From contig NZ_QEKY01000005.1 in the NCBI RefSeq assembly GCF_003096695.1, positions 1-64,000 of the forward strand: a stretch of DNA of 64,000 nt, in the 5' to 3' direction. This stretch comes from Porphyromonas loveana. Lineage in GTDB: Bacteria > Bacteroidota > Bacteroidia > Bacteroidales > Porphyromonadaceae. Every line of letters begins with the position of its first letter. The stretch's first letter is position 1. Both the position numbers and the translations under genes were made by a program. The notes under the pieces are model-generated. The model was given only the letters and a program-made list of their open reading frames with translations, was not told the origin of the DNA and did no database searches. Shown here in pieces: positions 41,458 through 50,702 of this stretch.

Positions 41458-41460
41458 GAA

Positions 41461-41991
41461 ATGACTGCCACTGCACGGATACGTGTCCGATGGGCTATGA
41501 GGACTGTCCTCTTTGCCTGCGGAGTATGTCTGGCCGTGGCTTGCACCTACCGACCGGACGAGCACATCCTATACGAGGAAGTGCCTTGTGGCAGATGGCA
41601 AAAGAGCGATGCCCTCGACTTCGAGATACTGGTGCCGGACTTCACTCGTCCCTACTCATTGGAAGTACTCCTCCGCCACGACAACAGATACGAATACCGC
41701 GATCTCCAGCTCTCCTACTCCATCTCCACGAGAGGACTTATCGTCTTCTCAGACTCTGTGGCGCTGACACTGGCAGACAAACCCCAACAATGGAACAGCA
41801 GCGGCATAGCCATGCAGCAAAGCCGCTTTCGACTGCCTATCCCCGCCCACTTCCCTCTCTCGGGACTTTACAAGGTCGAGCTGAGGCATAATATGAGAGT
41901 GCCCTCCCTCTCCGGCATCACGGAGGCCGGAATACGGCTGACTGACGGCAGGGATGACACCCCGCTGACCATCTTACCCCATCGGAAATGA
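41461..41991 (+). CDS. gldH: Gliding motility lipoprotein GldH family
   Basis: 176 aa with a lipoprotein signal (TVLFACGVCLAVAC, Cys28 as lipidation site counting from ATG 41461; ATG 41497 would give a tighter signal peptide). The RRDN-like core LEVLLRHDNRYEYRDLQLSY matches GldH. In gliding Bacteroidota GldH belongs to the gliding apparatus; in non-motile species it is kept, perhaps for envelope or type IX secretion functions. It overlaps recF by ATGA. Confidence 0.82.
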   Translation: MTATARIRVRWAMRTVLFACGVCLAVACTYRPDEHILYEEVPCGRWQKSDALDFEILVPDFTRPYSLEVLLRHDNRYEYRDLQLSYSISTRGLIVFSDSVALTLADKPQQWNSSGIAMQQSRFRLPIPAHFPLSGLYKVELRHNMRVPSLSGITEAGIRLTDGRDDTPLTILPHRK

Positions 41992-43085
41992 TCGTAGAAG
42001 AACTGCATATCGTCAATTTCAAGAGCATTGCTTCGGCAGACTGCCGCTTCTCACCGAAGGTAAACTGCTTCGTAGGCAACAACGGCATGGGCAAGACCAA
42101 TCTCTTGGACGCTTTGCACTTCCTTTCTTTCTGCCGCAGCCACCTCTCGGTGCCGGACAATATGGTCGTGCGCCACGGCGAAGAGATGGCTCTGCTGCAA
42201 GGCATCTACCGCGATGGTAACGACGACGCAGCCGATCTGCTCCTCTCGATCCGCCCGGGCAAACACAAGATTTTGCGCCGCAACAAGAAAGAATACGAGC
42301 GGCTGAGCGACCATATCGGCCGCTTCCCTCTCGTCATCGTCTCGCCGCAAGACTACCAGCTCATACTCGGAGGCAGTGACGAACGACGTCGTTTCATGGA
42401 TCAGCAACTGAGCCAGCAGGACGCACACTATCTCTCCGCCCTCATCCAATACAACCGCCATTTGCAGCAGCGTAATACAATGCTCAAACAAGAGAGGCAT
42501 GACGATGCCCTGATGGACGTGTTGGAAATGCAAATGGGACGTTATGCGAAGGAGATATATGAGAAGCGCAACCGATTCATCGCTGATTTCCTCCCCGTCT
42601 TCAACGAGCTCTACAGCGACATCAGCGGATCGGCCGAGAAAGTAAGCCTCAGCTATCGTTCGCAACTGGCTGACGGCTCTGCACCGGAGGAACTACTACG
42701 ACAGAGTCGTCACAAAGATTATCTATTGGGTTATTCCTCCTGCGGCATCCACAAAGACGAGCTGGAGATGTTGCTCGGCGGCGTACTTATCCGGAAAATC
42801 GGATCGGAGGGACAGAACAAGACTTTTCTCATCAGTATGAAGTTGGCACAGTTTCGTCACCAACAGCAGCATAGCGACGAAACGCCCATCTTGCTCCTCG
42901 ACGACATATTCGACAAACTCGATGCCACACGTGTCGAACGCATCATCCGACTGGTCGGCGGCAACGGCTTCGGTCAGATCTTCATCACGGACACCAACCG
43001 CAAACATCTGGACGAGATCATCGCCTCGTGGAGCGAAGACTATCGACTCTTCAGCATCGAAAACGGAGAGATCACGCCTCAATAA
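41988..43085 (+). CDS. recF: DNA replication and repair protein RecF
   Basis: 365-aa SMC-like ATPase that helps load RecA at gapped DNA. Walker A GNNGMGKT at 30-37, the VIVSPQDYQLILGGSDERRR segment, and a C-terminal LLLDDIFDKLDATR Walker B with signature region. Start overlaps gldH by 4 bp. A DUF721/DciA gene follows after 13 bp. Confidence 0.95.
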   Translation: MIVEELHIVNFKSIASADCRFSPKVNCFVGNNGMGKTNLLDALHFLSFCRSHLSVPDNMVVRHGEEMALLQGIYRDGNDDAADLLLSIRPGKHKILRRNKKEYERLSDHIGRFPLVIVSPQDYQLILGGSDERRRFMDQQLSQQDAHYLSALIQYNRHLQQRNTMLKQERHDDALMDVLEMQMGRYAKEIYEKRNRFIADFLPVFNELYSDISGSAEKVSLSYRSQLADGSAPEELLRQSRHKDYLLGYSSCGIHKDELEMLLGGVLIRKIGSEGQNKTFLISMKLAQFRHQQQHSDETPILLLDDIFDKLDATRVERIIRLVGGNGFGQIFITDTNRKHLDEIIASWSEDYRLFSIENGEITPQ

Positions 43086-43098
43086 TCATGCACCGAAG

Positions 43099-43389
43099 AT
43101 GAAACAGAGCGAAATACAAGAAGTAAGCAGCGTGATCAGGTCGTGGCTCGAAGAAGAGCCTCAGATCCATGAGCGGTTGCTCGAAATAGAGGCACTCAAT
43201 GCTCTTCCCAAGGCGTTGGGACCGCTGTGCCAATACATCGGTCGCAGCAGGATTCATGACGGGGTGCTGTACCTAACGTTCAATTCGTCCGTCGTGCGCA
43301 GCCAGCTCGCTACCGGCAAACAAGAGCTTGCCACTCGGATCAACGGCATCATCGGAGCGGAACTCATCCGCGAGATTGTTTTCTACTAA
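43099..43389 (+). CDS. DUF721 (DciA-family) protein
   Basis: 96-aa small protein with the DUF721 pattern (LYLTFNSSVVRSQLATGKQE, LATRINGIIGAELIREIVFY). DUF721 proteins include DciA, the ancestral loader of the replicative helicase DnaB in bacteria that lack DnaC/DnaI. Placement after recF is common. ATG 43099 is the first start after recF; the open frame extends upstream through recF in another frame. Confidence 0.85.
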   Translation: MKQSEIQEVSSVIRSWLEEEPQIHERLLEIEALNALPKALGPLCQYIGRSRIHDGVLYLTFNSSVVRSQLATGKQELATRINGIIGAELIREIVFY

Positions 43390-43444
43390 TTTTTGAAGGA
43401 TTTTTCTGCCCACCCGGACGGGGGAAGCAGCAGTGCTATGCACC

Positions 43445-44143
43445 TCAACCGAGGCGTGCAACCTTGCGCAGACGCTCCATGTCGATGATGCGGATGCGTT
43501 TGCCGTCGAGCGCGACGATACGATCCGACACGAAGGCCGAGAGCGTGCGGAAGGCATTGCTCACCGTCATATTGGAGAGTGTGGCCAGCTCCTCACGACT
43601 TAGATAGACATTGAGCGTCGCACCATCGTTCTCATAGCCGAAACTGTCACATAGGAGCAGGAGCGTCTCGGCCAGACGTCCCCGCACATGCTTCTGCGTG
43701 AGCGTGATCGTCCGCTTCTCGGCATTTCCCAATTCGCGTGCCAACGCTCTGAGGAAGTATCGTCCGAGCGCTGTATTTCGTGCCAAGAGCTGTTCGATGA
43801 TCTCCGCCGGCACCACGATGATGCGCGAATCCTCCACAGCGATGGCCGTCGAGATACAAAGCTCTTCTGCAAAGTAGGCTCGCATGCCGAAGAACTCCCC
43901 GGGCTTCACGATGCGAGAGATATGGAAGCGGCCGATGACGCCCTCTTTGAGAATCTTAATTTTGCCACTATAGAGGAAGTAAAGATTCTCGGGTGTATCC
44001 CCTTCGGAGAAAATCGACACGGTCTTCTTACATACCAGCGGACGCACGTGCCGATTCAGCAGATCGCGCTCCTCGTCGTCGAGGAGCGACCAAATGTCTT
44101 CAAGGAGAGGGCCCAGAGGCTGGGTGGTGAATGCGTTGAGCAT
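43445..44143 (-). CDS. Crp/Fnr family transcriptional regulator
   Basis: 232 aa. N-terminal cyclic-nucleotide-type barrel ([40 protein letters not shown]) followed by a winged helix ([40 protein letters not shown]). There is no N-terminal Cys cluster, so an Fe-S oxygen sensor of the Fnr kind is unlikely. Ligand unknown. Promoter-like box at 44226-44233 gives a leader of about 75 nt. Confidence 0.92.
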   Translation of the reverse strand: MLNAFTTQPLGPLLEDIWSLLDDEERDLLNRHVRPLVCKKTVSIFSEGDTPENLYFLYSGKIKILKEGVIGRFHISRIVKPGEFFGMRAYFAEELCISTAIAVEDSRIIVVPAEIIEQLLARNTALGRYFLRALARELGNAEKRTITLTQKHVRGRLAETLLLLCDSFGYENDGATLNVYLSREELATLSNMTVSNAFRTLSAFVSDRIVALDGKRIRIIDMERLRKVARLG

Positions 44144-44225
44144 AGAGAAACTGTTGTTACGGTTCGGTTGTACGGATGCTAACCGACAACAAGACTGATG
44201 TAGGCATATGCAAACCCGCGCTGCA

Positions 44226-44233
44226 CAAAGATA
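44226..44233 (-). promoter_or_regulatory. Candidate -7 box of the Crp/Fnr regulator gene
   Basis: Reads TATCTTTG on the - strand, exact TANNTTTG match, about 80 bp before the start codon. Confidence 0.55.
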
Positions 44234-44550
44234 ATTCAGACGGACGGAATACGCACTATATCAGCGCAATATAAACATCGTGCATCGCGACAGCGAGCCG
44301 AAAGGTCACGACAGGACGGAAAAACAGAGGGACGGTGGCCGGCGAATCGACGCGCAGCGTCTGAACAATAATGCAGCAATGTTTCGCGACCGTTCGGACT
44401 GCTTAGTCGGCTGATCAATTGGCACAAAATGCACGCTGCAATGCAGCCGACACGAATCATAAAGGGAAAAATGCATGGCAATAAATTCGATCGATTGTAC
44501 CCTCTCCAATTGTTGCGTAATTCTCTGTCCATCAAGACTTTGCAACACCA

Positions 44551-44905
44551 AGAATCAAGCTACAATCGTCCCATGCAATTGTGCAGAGACCCAAAATCAA
44601 GCTACAATGGTTCCAATACATTTGCAGATAGCCAAAATCGCACTGCAATCGTCCCAATACATTTGCATGAAGCTAAAATCGCTCTGCAATCGTCCCAATA
44701 CATTTACATGGAGCCAAAATCGCTCTACAATGGCAATTTGCAAATGATTTAGGATGAAAATCAAGCTACAACGGCTTCTTGCAAACGATTTGGGACAAGA
44801 ATCGGCTTACAATCATTCCATGTAAGTAGATTGGAACCAAAATCAGTCTACAATCGCTCCATGTAAACAGCGCGGGAATAAAATCGAGCTGCAATGTATC
44901 TCGGA
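44551..44905. repeat. 41-bp degenerate tandem array
   Basis: About eight to nine units beginning AAAATC(G/A) at 44593, 44634, 44675, 44716, 44757 and on, all 41 bp apart. Middle units share CTGCAATCGTCCCAATACAT. Homology covers the whole unit. It lies upstream of the Crp/Fnr gene and downstream of pepT; the rest of 44144-45108 has no supported gene. Confidence 0.85.
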
Positions 44906-44954
44906 TAATATGAACGGATGAATTGGAGAACGATTCTGCCTATGGACAAAATGA

Positions 44955-44991
44955 AAAGCGGCTTTCTGCGAGAGACACAGAAAGCCGCTTT
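44955..44991 (-). terminator. Terminator of pepT
   Basis: AAAGCGGCTTTCTG pairs with CAGAAAGCCGCTTT; on the - strand a T-rich stretch follows. It lies 118 bp after the pepT stop. Confidence 0.7.
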
Positions 44992-45108
44992 GATGATTGA
45001 TGATAGCGGATAAGCGCGGGAGCTGAGAGAGTCTCGGCTACCCGCATCGCTCAGACAACACTTAGAAATGAATGTTCGACAAATATTCGTCTCTCGTCGC
45101 GGGCTTCA

Positions 45109-46326
45109 TTATTTGGCCCACAACACGGCCAGATGGCAGATGGTCTCCACCGCGCGCTGCATGGAGTCGAGCGAGCAATATTCGTACTTGCCGTGGAAGT
45201 TCATCCCGCCGGCGAAGAGATTCGGGCAGGGCAATCCCATGTACGAGAGCCGCGCCCCGTCCGTACCGCCTCGGATCGGTTGCACCTTAGGCGTCACGCC
45301 GGCGAGTTGCATCGCCTCCATGGCCTTCTCGATGATCTCGGGATGCGGCTCCACCATCTCACGCATATTGTAGTACTGGTCGCGGAGTTCGAGAGCCACG
45401 ACCTCGAAGCCATACTTTTTGTTGATGAATGCCACGGCTGCCGTCATCAGTTCCTTCTTCTCGTCGAAGAGCTTGCGGTCGTGGTCGCGGATGATGTACG
45501 AAGCTGATGCCTTCTCCACCGAACCGTTGATGCCGATGAGATGGAAGAATCCTTCGTAACCAGCCGTGGCCTCGGGGCGCATCGCCTCGGGCAGGAGAGC
45601 ATGTAGGTCGCACAGGACTTGGAGCGAATTGATCATCTTGCCCTTGGCGTAGCCCGGGTGAATGTTGCGTCCGTTGACAGTGAGTTTGGCCGAAGCAGCA
45701 TTGAAATTCTCATACTCCAATTCCCCTTCGATGCTGCCGTCCATCGTATAAGCATACTTGGCTCCGAACCGTGCCACGTCGAAGTGGTCCACTCCACGGC
45801 CGATCTCCTCGTCGGGTGTGAAGCCGATGCGGATCTTGCCGTGCTTCACCTCGGGGTGCAGCATCAGGTATTCGGCAGCCGTCATGATTTCGGCCACGCC
45901 GGCCTTGTCATCAGCGCCGAGGAGCGTAGTCCCATCCGTCGTGATGAGCGTATGCCCCTTGAAGAATGCCAGCTCGGGGAAGTCCGCCACACACATCATC
46001 AGCTGGTCGTTAAGGCGGATGTCACCACCGTCGTAGTTCTCGATGATCTGCGGCTTCACATCCTTGCCACTCATATCCGGAGCCGTATCCACATGCGAAA
46101 TGAAGCCGATCACCGGTGCTCCTTCGCATCCCGGAGTAGCAGGGATGGTGCCCATTACATAGCCATGCTGATCCATTTCGACCTCGGTGAGACCGAGAGC
46201 CTTCATCTCCTCGGCGAGGTGGCGCAGCAGGACGAGCTGCTTATCTGTTGAGGGGAAGGTGGTGGAGGATTCGTCGCTCTGCGTGTCGAATCCCACATAT
46301 TGGAGAAATCTTTCTTTTAGTGTCAT
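45109..46326 (-). CDS. pepT: Peptidase T (tripeptide aminopeptidase)
   Basis: 405-aa M20-family zinc exopeptidase that removes N-terminal residues from tripeptides in the cytoplasm. Metal-site segments: GFISHVDTAPDMSGKD, TLLGADDKAGVAEIMTAAEY and FTPDEEIGRGVDHFD. ATG 46326 starts at MTLKERFLQY, the usual PepT N-terminus. The OPT transporter gene lies 34 bp upstream on the same strand, so uptake and cleavage of peptides appear co-expressed. Confidence 0.95.
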   Translation of the reverse strand: MTLKERFLQYVGFDTQSDESSTTFPSTDKQLVLLRHLAEEMKALGLTEVEMDQHGYVMGTIPATPGCEGAPVIGFISHVDTAPDMSGKDVKPQIIENYDGGDIRLNDQLMMCVADFPELAFFKGHTLITTDGTTLLGADDKAGVAEIMTAAEYLMLHPEVKHGKIRIGFTPDEEIGRGVDHFDVARFGAKYAYTMDGSIEGELEYENFNAASAKLTVNGRNIHPGYAKGKMINSLQVLCDLHALLPEAMRPEATAGYEGFFHLIGINGSVEKASASYIIRDHDRKLFDEKKELMTAAVAFINKKYGFEVVALELRDQYYNMREMVEPHPEIIEKAMEAMQLAGVTPKVQPIRGGTDGARLSYMGLPCPNLFAGGMNFHGKYEYCSLDSMQRAVETICHLAVLWAK

Positions 46327-46360
46327 GAATATCGTGTTTCGTATTGCTTGTTTCATTGGT

Positions 46361-48337
46361 TTATGCTTCGTGCTTCTTGCCTCTGACGCTGTCCACGATG
46401 AAGTAGAGGATGATCAGGACATACATGCCGATGGCCAACCACTCAGCACCCGAGGTCGCGTGCCATGCTGTGGCGAAGGCGTCGAACTCCAGATATTTGA
46501 GAACGGCGCTGACCACACCCATCAAGGCTCCGCCGGCGATAAATCCCGAGGCGATGAGCGTGCCACGCTCCTTGCGGAACTTATTCACGGCTGCATCCTT
46601 GGAACGCGTGCTCACAAACCAGCTGACGAGTCCGCCGATAAGCAGCGGCGTATTGAGTTGCAAGGGGATAAACATACCCAAGGCAAATGGCAATGCAGGC
46701 ACACCGATGCTCGTCAGGATCAATGCCAGGATGGCACCCACACCGTAGAGAATCCAAGGAGTCTCGCCTCCTTCCATCAGCGGCTTGATCACGGCAGCCA
46801 TTGCATTGGCTTGGGGAGCCACAAGGGCATTGTCCCCTGTGAAGCCATAAGTCTTGTTCAGGATCATCATCACGCCTGCCACCGTCACCGAAGCCACGAG
46901 CACGCCGAGGAATTTCCACTTCTCCTGATTCTTGGGCGTAGTCCCCAGCCAGTAACCGATCTTGAGGTCAGTGATAAATCCGCCCGCCGTGGACAGAGCA
47001 GTACAAACCACGCCACCGATAATCATCGCAGCCGTCATCCCCGGCTTGCCACTTACACCCACACCCACGAGCACCACAGAAGTGAGGAGGAGTGTCATCA
47101 GCGTCATGCCCGATACGGGGTTGCTACCCACGATGGCGATGGCATTGGCTGCCACAGTCGTAAAGAGGAAGGTAATAATGAAGACGATCAGCAGCGCCAC
47201 AAGGGTGTGTCCCCAGTTGAAGAGTACATTGAATTGGAAGAATAGCAGTGTCACCACCAGGGCTACGACCACGCCCAGCGTAATCACCTTCATCGAGAGG
47301 TCTATCTGCGTACGCTCTATCAGACCGCTCTGTCGCTTGCCTGTGAGTTCTTTGCCGGCGAGTTTCACGGCTTGGCCGATGATGCCCGACGAGCGCAGGA
47401 TGCCGATGATACCCGCCATGGCGATGCCTCCGATACCGAGGGGGCGTGCATAGACGGCGAAGATCTCCTCCGGACTCATCTGCCCGATCGGGAGCAAGAC
47501 GCCATCGCCTACCGGCTGAGTCATACCCGGAGCGAAGTAGCCGATCAACGGCACGATGACAAACCACACGAGGAACGAGCCGGCACAAATAATCGTAGCA
47601 TAGGGCAATCCGATGATGTAGCCCAGACCCAATACGGCAGCACCCGTATTGACCTTGAATACCAGTTTATATTTCTCTGCCATCACGGCTCCCCAGCCGG
47701 CCAGTCGCGTAGAAACGTTCTCCGTCCACCAGCCGAAGGTGCCCACGATGAAGTCGTACAATCCGCCCACAAGACCACTGGCCACGAGCAGCTTCATCTG
47801 CTTGCCTGCATTCTCACCCGTCACCAGCACCTCTGTCGTCGCAGTGGCCTCGGGGAAAGGATACTTACCGTGCATGTCCTTGACGAAGTACTTACGGAAT
47901 GGGATCAGCAACAAGATGCCCAGACAGCCTCCGATAAAAGAGGAAAGGAATATCTGCATGAAGCTGGCTTCCAAACCCAGAATGTACAGTGCCGGAAGCG
48001 TGAAGATGGCTCCGGCCACGATCACACCGGAGCAAGCCCCGATGGACTGGATGATCACGTTCTGTCCCAACATATTTCTGCGTCCCGTGATCGTGCCGAT
48101 GCCCACGGCCAGAATGGCAATGGGGATGGCAGCTTCAAAAACCTGCCCTACCTTCAGCCCCAGATAGGCCGCCGCAGCCGAAAAGATCACCGTCATCACC
48201 AAGCCCAGCAAAACGGAGTAGGCCGTTATCTCGCGAGGCGTACTACCCGCGGGCATCACCGGTTCGTACTTCTCACCCGGCTTCAGCTCCCGATACGCAT
48301 TGTCGGGCAGCTTGTTCGTTGTTTGTTTGTTGTCCAT
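46361..48337 (-). CDS. OPT family oligopeptide transporter
   Basis: 658-aa multi-span membrane protein. Many hydrophobic helices, with family segments such as AAAYLGLKVGQVFEAAIPIA, GGCLGILLLIPFRKYF and GKYPFPEATATTEVLV. OPT proteins import small peptides (or metal chelates). ATG 48337 (MDNKQTTNKL) was chosen since the open frame upstream of it is hydrophilic and crosses the promoter-like box at 48425-48432. pepT follows. Confidence 0.92.
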   Translation of the reverse strand: MDNKQTTNKLPDNAYRELKPGEKYEPVMPAGSTPREITAYSVLLGLVMTVIFSAAAAYLGLKVGQVFEAAIPIAILAVGIGTITGRRNMLGQNVIIQSIGACSGVIVAGAIFTLPALYILGLEASFMQIFLSSFIGGCLGILLLIPFRKYFVKDMHGKYPFPEATATTEVLVTGENAGKQMKLLVASGLVGGLYDFIVGTFGWWTENVSTRLAGWGAVMAEKYKLVFKVNTGAAVLGLGYIIGLPYATIICAGSFLVWFVIVPLIGYFAPGMTQPVGDGVLLPIGQMSPEEIFAVYARPLGIGGIAMAGIIGILRSSGIIGQAVKLAGKELTGKRQSGLIERTQIDLSMKVITLGVVVALVVTLLFFQFNVLFNWGHTLVALLIVFIITFLFTTVAANAIAIVGSNPVSGMTLMTLLLTSVVLVGVGVSGKPGMTAAMIIGGVVCTALSTAGGFITDLKIGYWLGTTPKNQEKWKFLGVLVASVTVAGVMMILNKTYGFTGDNALVAPQANAMAAVIKPLMEGGETPWILYGVGAILALILTSIGVPALPFALGMFIPLQLNTPLLIGGLVSWFVSTRSKDAAVNKFRKERGTLIASGFIAGGALMGVVSAVLKYLEFDAFATAWHATSGAEWLAIGMYVLIILYFIVDSVRGKKHEA

Positions 48338-48424
48338 ATAGATATGTGTTTGATTGGATTGTTCTTCTTCGTTTCCCCTTCTGCGACAGCAATCAAGGGC
48401 AGGCTTGCGCCGAAACAAAACGTC

Positions 48425-48432
48425 CAAATATA
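48425..48432 (-). promoter_or_regulatory. Candidate promoter of the OPT-pepT unit
   Basis: TATATTTG on the - strand, exact TANNTTTG, 88 bp before the chosen start. No clear -33 TTTG. Confidence 0.45.
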
Positions 48433-48563
48433 TATAACTTCCGCGAAAAATCGGCCGTAAAACGAGGTCAGTCCATAATTCACCCATGCAATCTCTTAGA
48501 AAAGACGAGCAGCGAGGTGTTACTGTCTCCTTCGGCTGCTTTCTCCGGATCGTCATAGACGAG

Positions 48564-48598
48564 ACAGCCCGCACTGCATCGTAAGCAGTGCGGGCTGT
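48564..48598 (-). terminator. Terminator-like hairpin after the lipoprotein gene
   Basis: ACAGCCCGCACTGC pairs perfectly (14 bp) with GCAGTGCGGGCTGT. It lies 26 bp after the stop at 48624; no strong T tract on either strand. Confidence 0.65.
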
Positions 48599-48623
48599 TC
48601 TCAATTAGGAGAGAGTAGATGCT

Positions 48624-49397
48624 CTATTCTTCTGAGTACTTTTCTTCAGGATAAATCTTATTGGTTTCGAGAATACCTGTCACTTCGCCGCCGCCCTCGA
48701 AGCGATAGGTCAGCTGCACCCTATGGTTATCCGCTGTAGCCGGCTCCCTCAGAAATAGAAATTGTATGACTATATTCATGAGCTTGATTGGTTCTTCAGG
48801 AAAATCCGACAGATATACAAGAGAAAAGGGATTCCAGTATGGATGATACTTAAGTTGGTAGCCACTTTGGATATAGTGCCAACATTCAAAGAAAAGCACA
48901 AAGGCAATATCATTTAGAGAGCTGCCCTTGGGATGCTCATCATCATAGTCATCCAATGCAACTACATCTATCGCGACAACAGGCTTTGCAAATGCTACAT
49001 ACGGCATATGCTCTCGTGAAGGAGAGGCTAAGCCATCATCGAGGTTGAAATCAAAAAAGGAGAGTTCCAAGCGAGACCTCTCTATCTTGTTTGGATTATC
49101 CGGAGGAAGCATATTGTCATAGAAAGCGGTATCGCCATATAGGATGCTCAGCTCTTGATACTTTTCTGACCCTCTGCGATAAACATACTGCGATTTCACA
49201 CTGTATCGCCACATTACCTTTTTTTCTCCATCCCAAGTATCATGTCCGAATTCCCTAATATTTATTGCACCTGGCTCTACATACGACTCTATGTAGCTTC
49301 CAGGCTCCTGAGGTTCATCAGTCTTGCTTTTGCATGCAGATAGCCCCAATAGAGAGAGGAGAAAAAGAAACCAGCACAAATTCTTCATCTTGTCCAT
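48624..49397 (-). CDS. Predicted lipoprotein, function unknown
   Basis: 257 aa with a lipoprotein signal (LFLLSLLGLSAC; the Cys is residue 22) followed by an acidic linker and a beta-rich domain without a family that I recognise. Start 49397 overlaps the stop of the upstream 51-aa gene by one base (TGATG), a sign of coupled translation; an in-frame ATG at 49388 is the alternative. Lower GC content and codon use differ somewhat from the housekeeping genes nearby. Confidence 0.8.
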   Translation of the reverse strand: MDKMKNLCWFLFLLSLLGLSACKSKTDEPQEPGSYIESYVEPGAINIREFGHDTWDGEKKVMWRYSVKSQYVYRRGSEKYQELSILYGDTAFYDNMLPPDNPNKIERSRLELSFFDFNLDDGLASPSREHMPYVAFAKPVVAIDVVALDDYDDEHPKGSSLNDIAFVLFFECWHYIQSGYQLKYHPYWNPFSLVYLSDFPEEPIKLMNIVIQFLFLREPATADNHRVQLTYRFEGGGEVTGILETNKIYPEEKYSEE

Positions 49398-49552
49398 CAG
49401 CTCTTAGGTGTTATGTCAGTTACAATTTCTTCAAATGTTCTCTCCGTGGACTGCTGGCCTTGTAATCCACTTTCATGAGACTCAAAAGTCTCTTTCGTGC
49501 AAGCCGTAAATCCTGCGACAACCGCAAGACCCAAAAGAATCAATTTCTTCAT
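49397..49552 (-). CDS. Small predicted lipoprotein (51 aa)
   Basis: Short protein that starts MKKLILLGLAVVAGFTAC, a clear lipoprotein signal, and leaves a mature peptide of about 34 residues (TKETFESHESGLQGQQ...). It directly precedes, and overlaps by a base, the 257-aa lipoprotein gene. It may be a secreted small lipopeptide or a leader gene for the downstream one. The longer open frame upstream (to 49657) has no support. Confidence 0.65.
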   Translation of the reverse strand: MKKLILLGLAVVAGFTACTKETFESHESGLQGQQSTERTFEEIVTDITPKS

Positions 49553-49764
49553 AAGGCAGATTTTTAGAGTTTGTAAAAACAATTGTCTCCTCAAGACTAC
49601 GCATTTTTCTTGGAAATGCCAAATTTTCATGTAAATTTCTTGCTTAAATCCTTCCACGAGAAAGTAATTTTACTTTCCCCGACTTGTTTTGGCTCTTTTT
49701 TCTACAGACAGCAAAAGTCTTAACGGATACAAAAACGATGATGATTTCTCTTTTTATTTTATTA

Positions 49765-50088
49765 GGTGCCAAAAAAGTTTTCAACACCGAAGAGCCGTTT
49801 AGATTCGTTCTAAATAAGCGTTTTTTTGCAGGTCGTTCGGAAAGGGAAACGAAGTCGGAGTGGAAATTTGAAGAGTCGTGAAGCAAACTTTCCGACTATG
49901 GAGGATGAAGATTATAATCTTTAGATTCAATCTTTATAAAGATCGTTTCTGATTATTATAATCATTGCGTCTGAACTTTATAAAGATCAGATGTCATCTT
50001 TATATAGTTTGCACCCTCCAAAAGAGTATTCGAAGCTGCAAAAACGGAAAGTCCCCGTTGCATTCGTGCCTGAACGCAACGGGGACTT
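49765..50088 (+). repeat. Dispersed intergenic element, copy B
   Basis: Same structure as copy A at 13005: left end GGTGCCAAAAAAGTTTTCAA, GTTTAGATTC block, middle of about 22-bp units around CTTTATAAAGATC, right-end hairpin with arms AAGTCCCCGTTGC and GCAACGGGGACTT (50049-50088). The downstream frame 49991-50437 is a by-product of the hairpin and is not called. Confidence 0.8.
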
Positions 50089-50648
50089 GGAGGCTTTCAG
50101 CTATGAGTTTCGGGAGATTATGGCATCCTATTTGCCATCGAACAGACGACTATTATTGACACTGGCTGAGTCTGACGCCACGGTATCATCCCGCAAAAGG
50201 CGAGTGAGGGAGGCGAGACGACAATTGCCTGCCTCAAACAAGGGTTCGATATACATTATTGCTTCCATTTACTACGTATCACATTTGACTTTCGCCATCG
50301 GTGCTGTCTCACATTCAGCCATTTACAAATTGCAGCACGACCGGTTGGCTGGCAAAGGTAACAAAAGAATTAGAGACAATGAGAAACGCGGAAGCGAGCT
50401 GTCGATTGAGAATAAATGTGCACATTGTCGCAAATAACACCTTAGAAAAAAATATCGACTCTTCTTCCGATTCGTTATGAATTAGTCGATGTAGACACTA
50501 ATAGCCAAGAAGAAAAGACTAAGAAGAGGTATTTGCTTATTGCAATCCGGCCATAGGTCGCTTTTACCGCCCAAATATCATAGACAAGAATGGCCGAAAA
50601 AAGCGAAAATTCGTCATTCGACCTATCGGGAAGACTGCGGGTATTGCT
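50089..50648. other. Non-coding stretch upstream of the PepC-like gene
   Basis: No supported gene. The first ~60 bp after the hairpin are weakly like the same position in copies A and C. No tandem array seen in the rest. Confidence 0.45.
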
Positions 50649-50656
50649 TATCTTTG
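50649..50656 (+). promoter_or_regulatory. Candidate promoter of the PepC-like gene
   Basis: TATCTTTG, exact -7 consensus, 47 bp before ATG 50703. Confidence 0.55.
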
Positions 50657-50702
50657 TGCCCGTATGAGATAATTTCTTACCATTAGTAATCAAAAATAGA
50701 GA

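Noticed and set aside
44551-44905. CRISPR-like appearance of the 41-bp array
   Set aside because: Homology runs through the whole unit and units decay alike; there are no constant repeats with unique spacers, and no cas genes nearby.
47372-48460. 362-codon open frame antisense to the OPT gene
   Set aside because: Mirrors the transporter coding sequence and is His/Gln/Arg-rich as expected for a shadow frame.
49991-50437. 148-codon open frame on + starting inside repeat copy B
   Set aside because: Its first part is the repeat hairpin read as protein; no signal, domain or promoter, and codon use is atypical.
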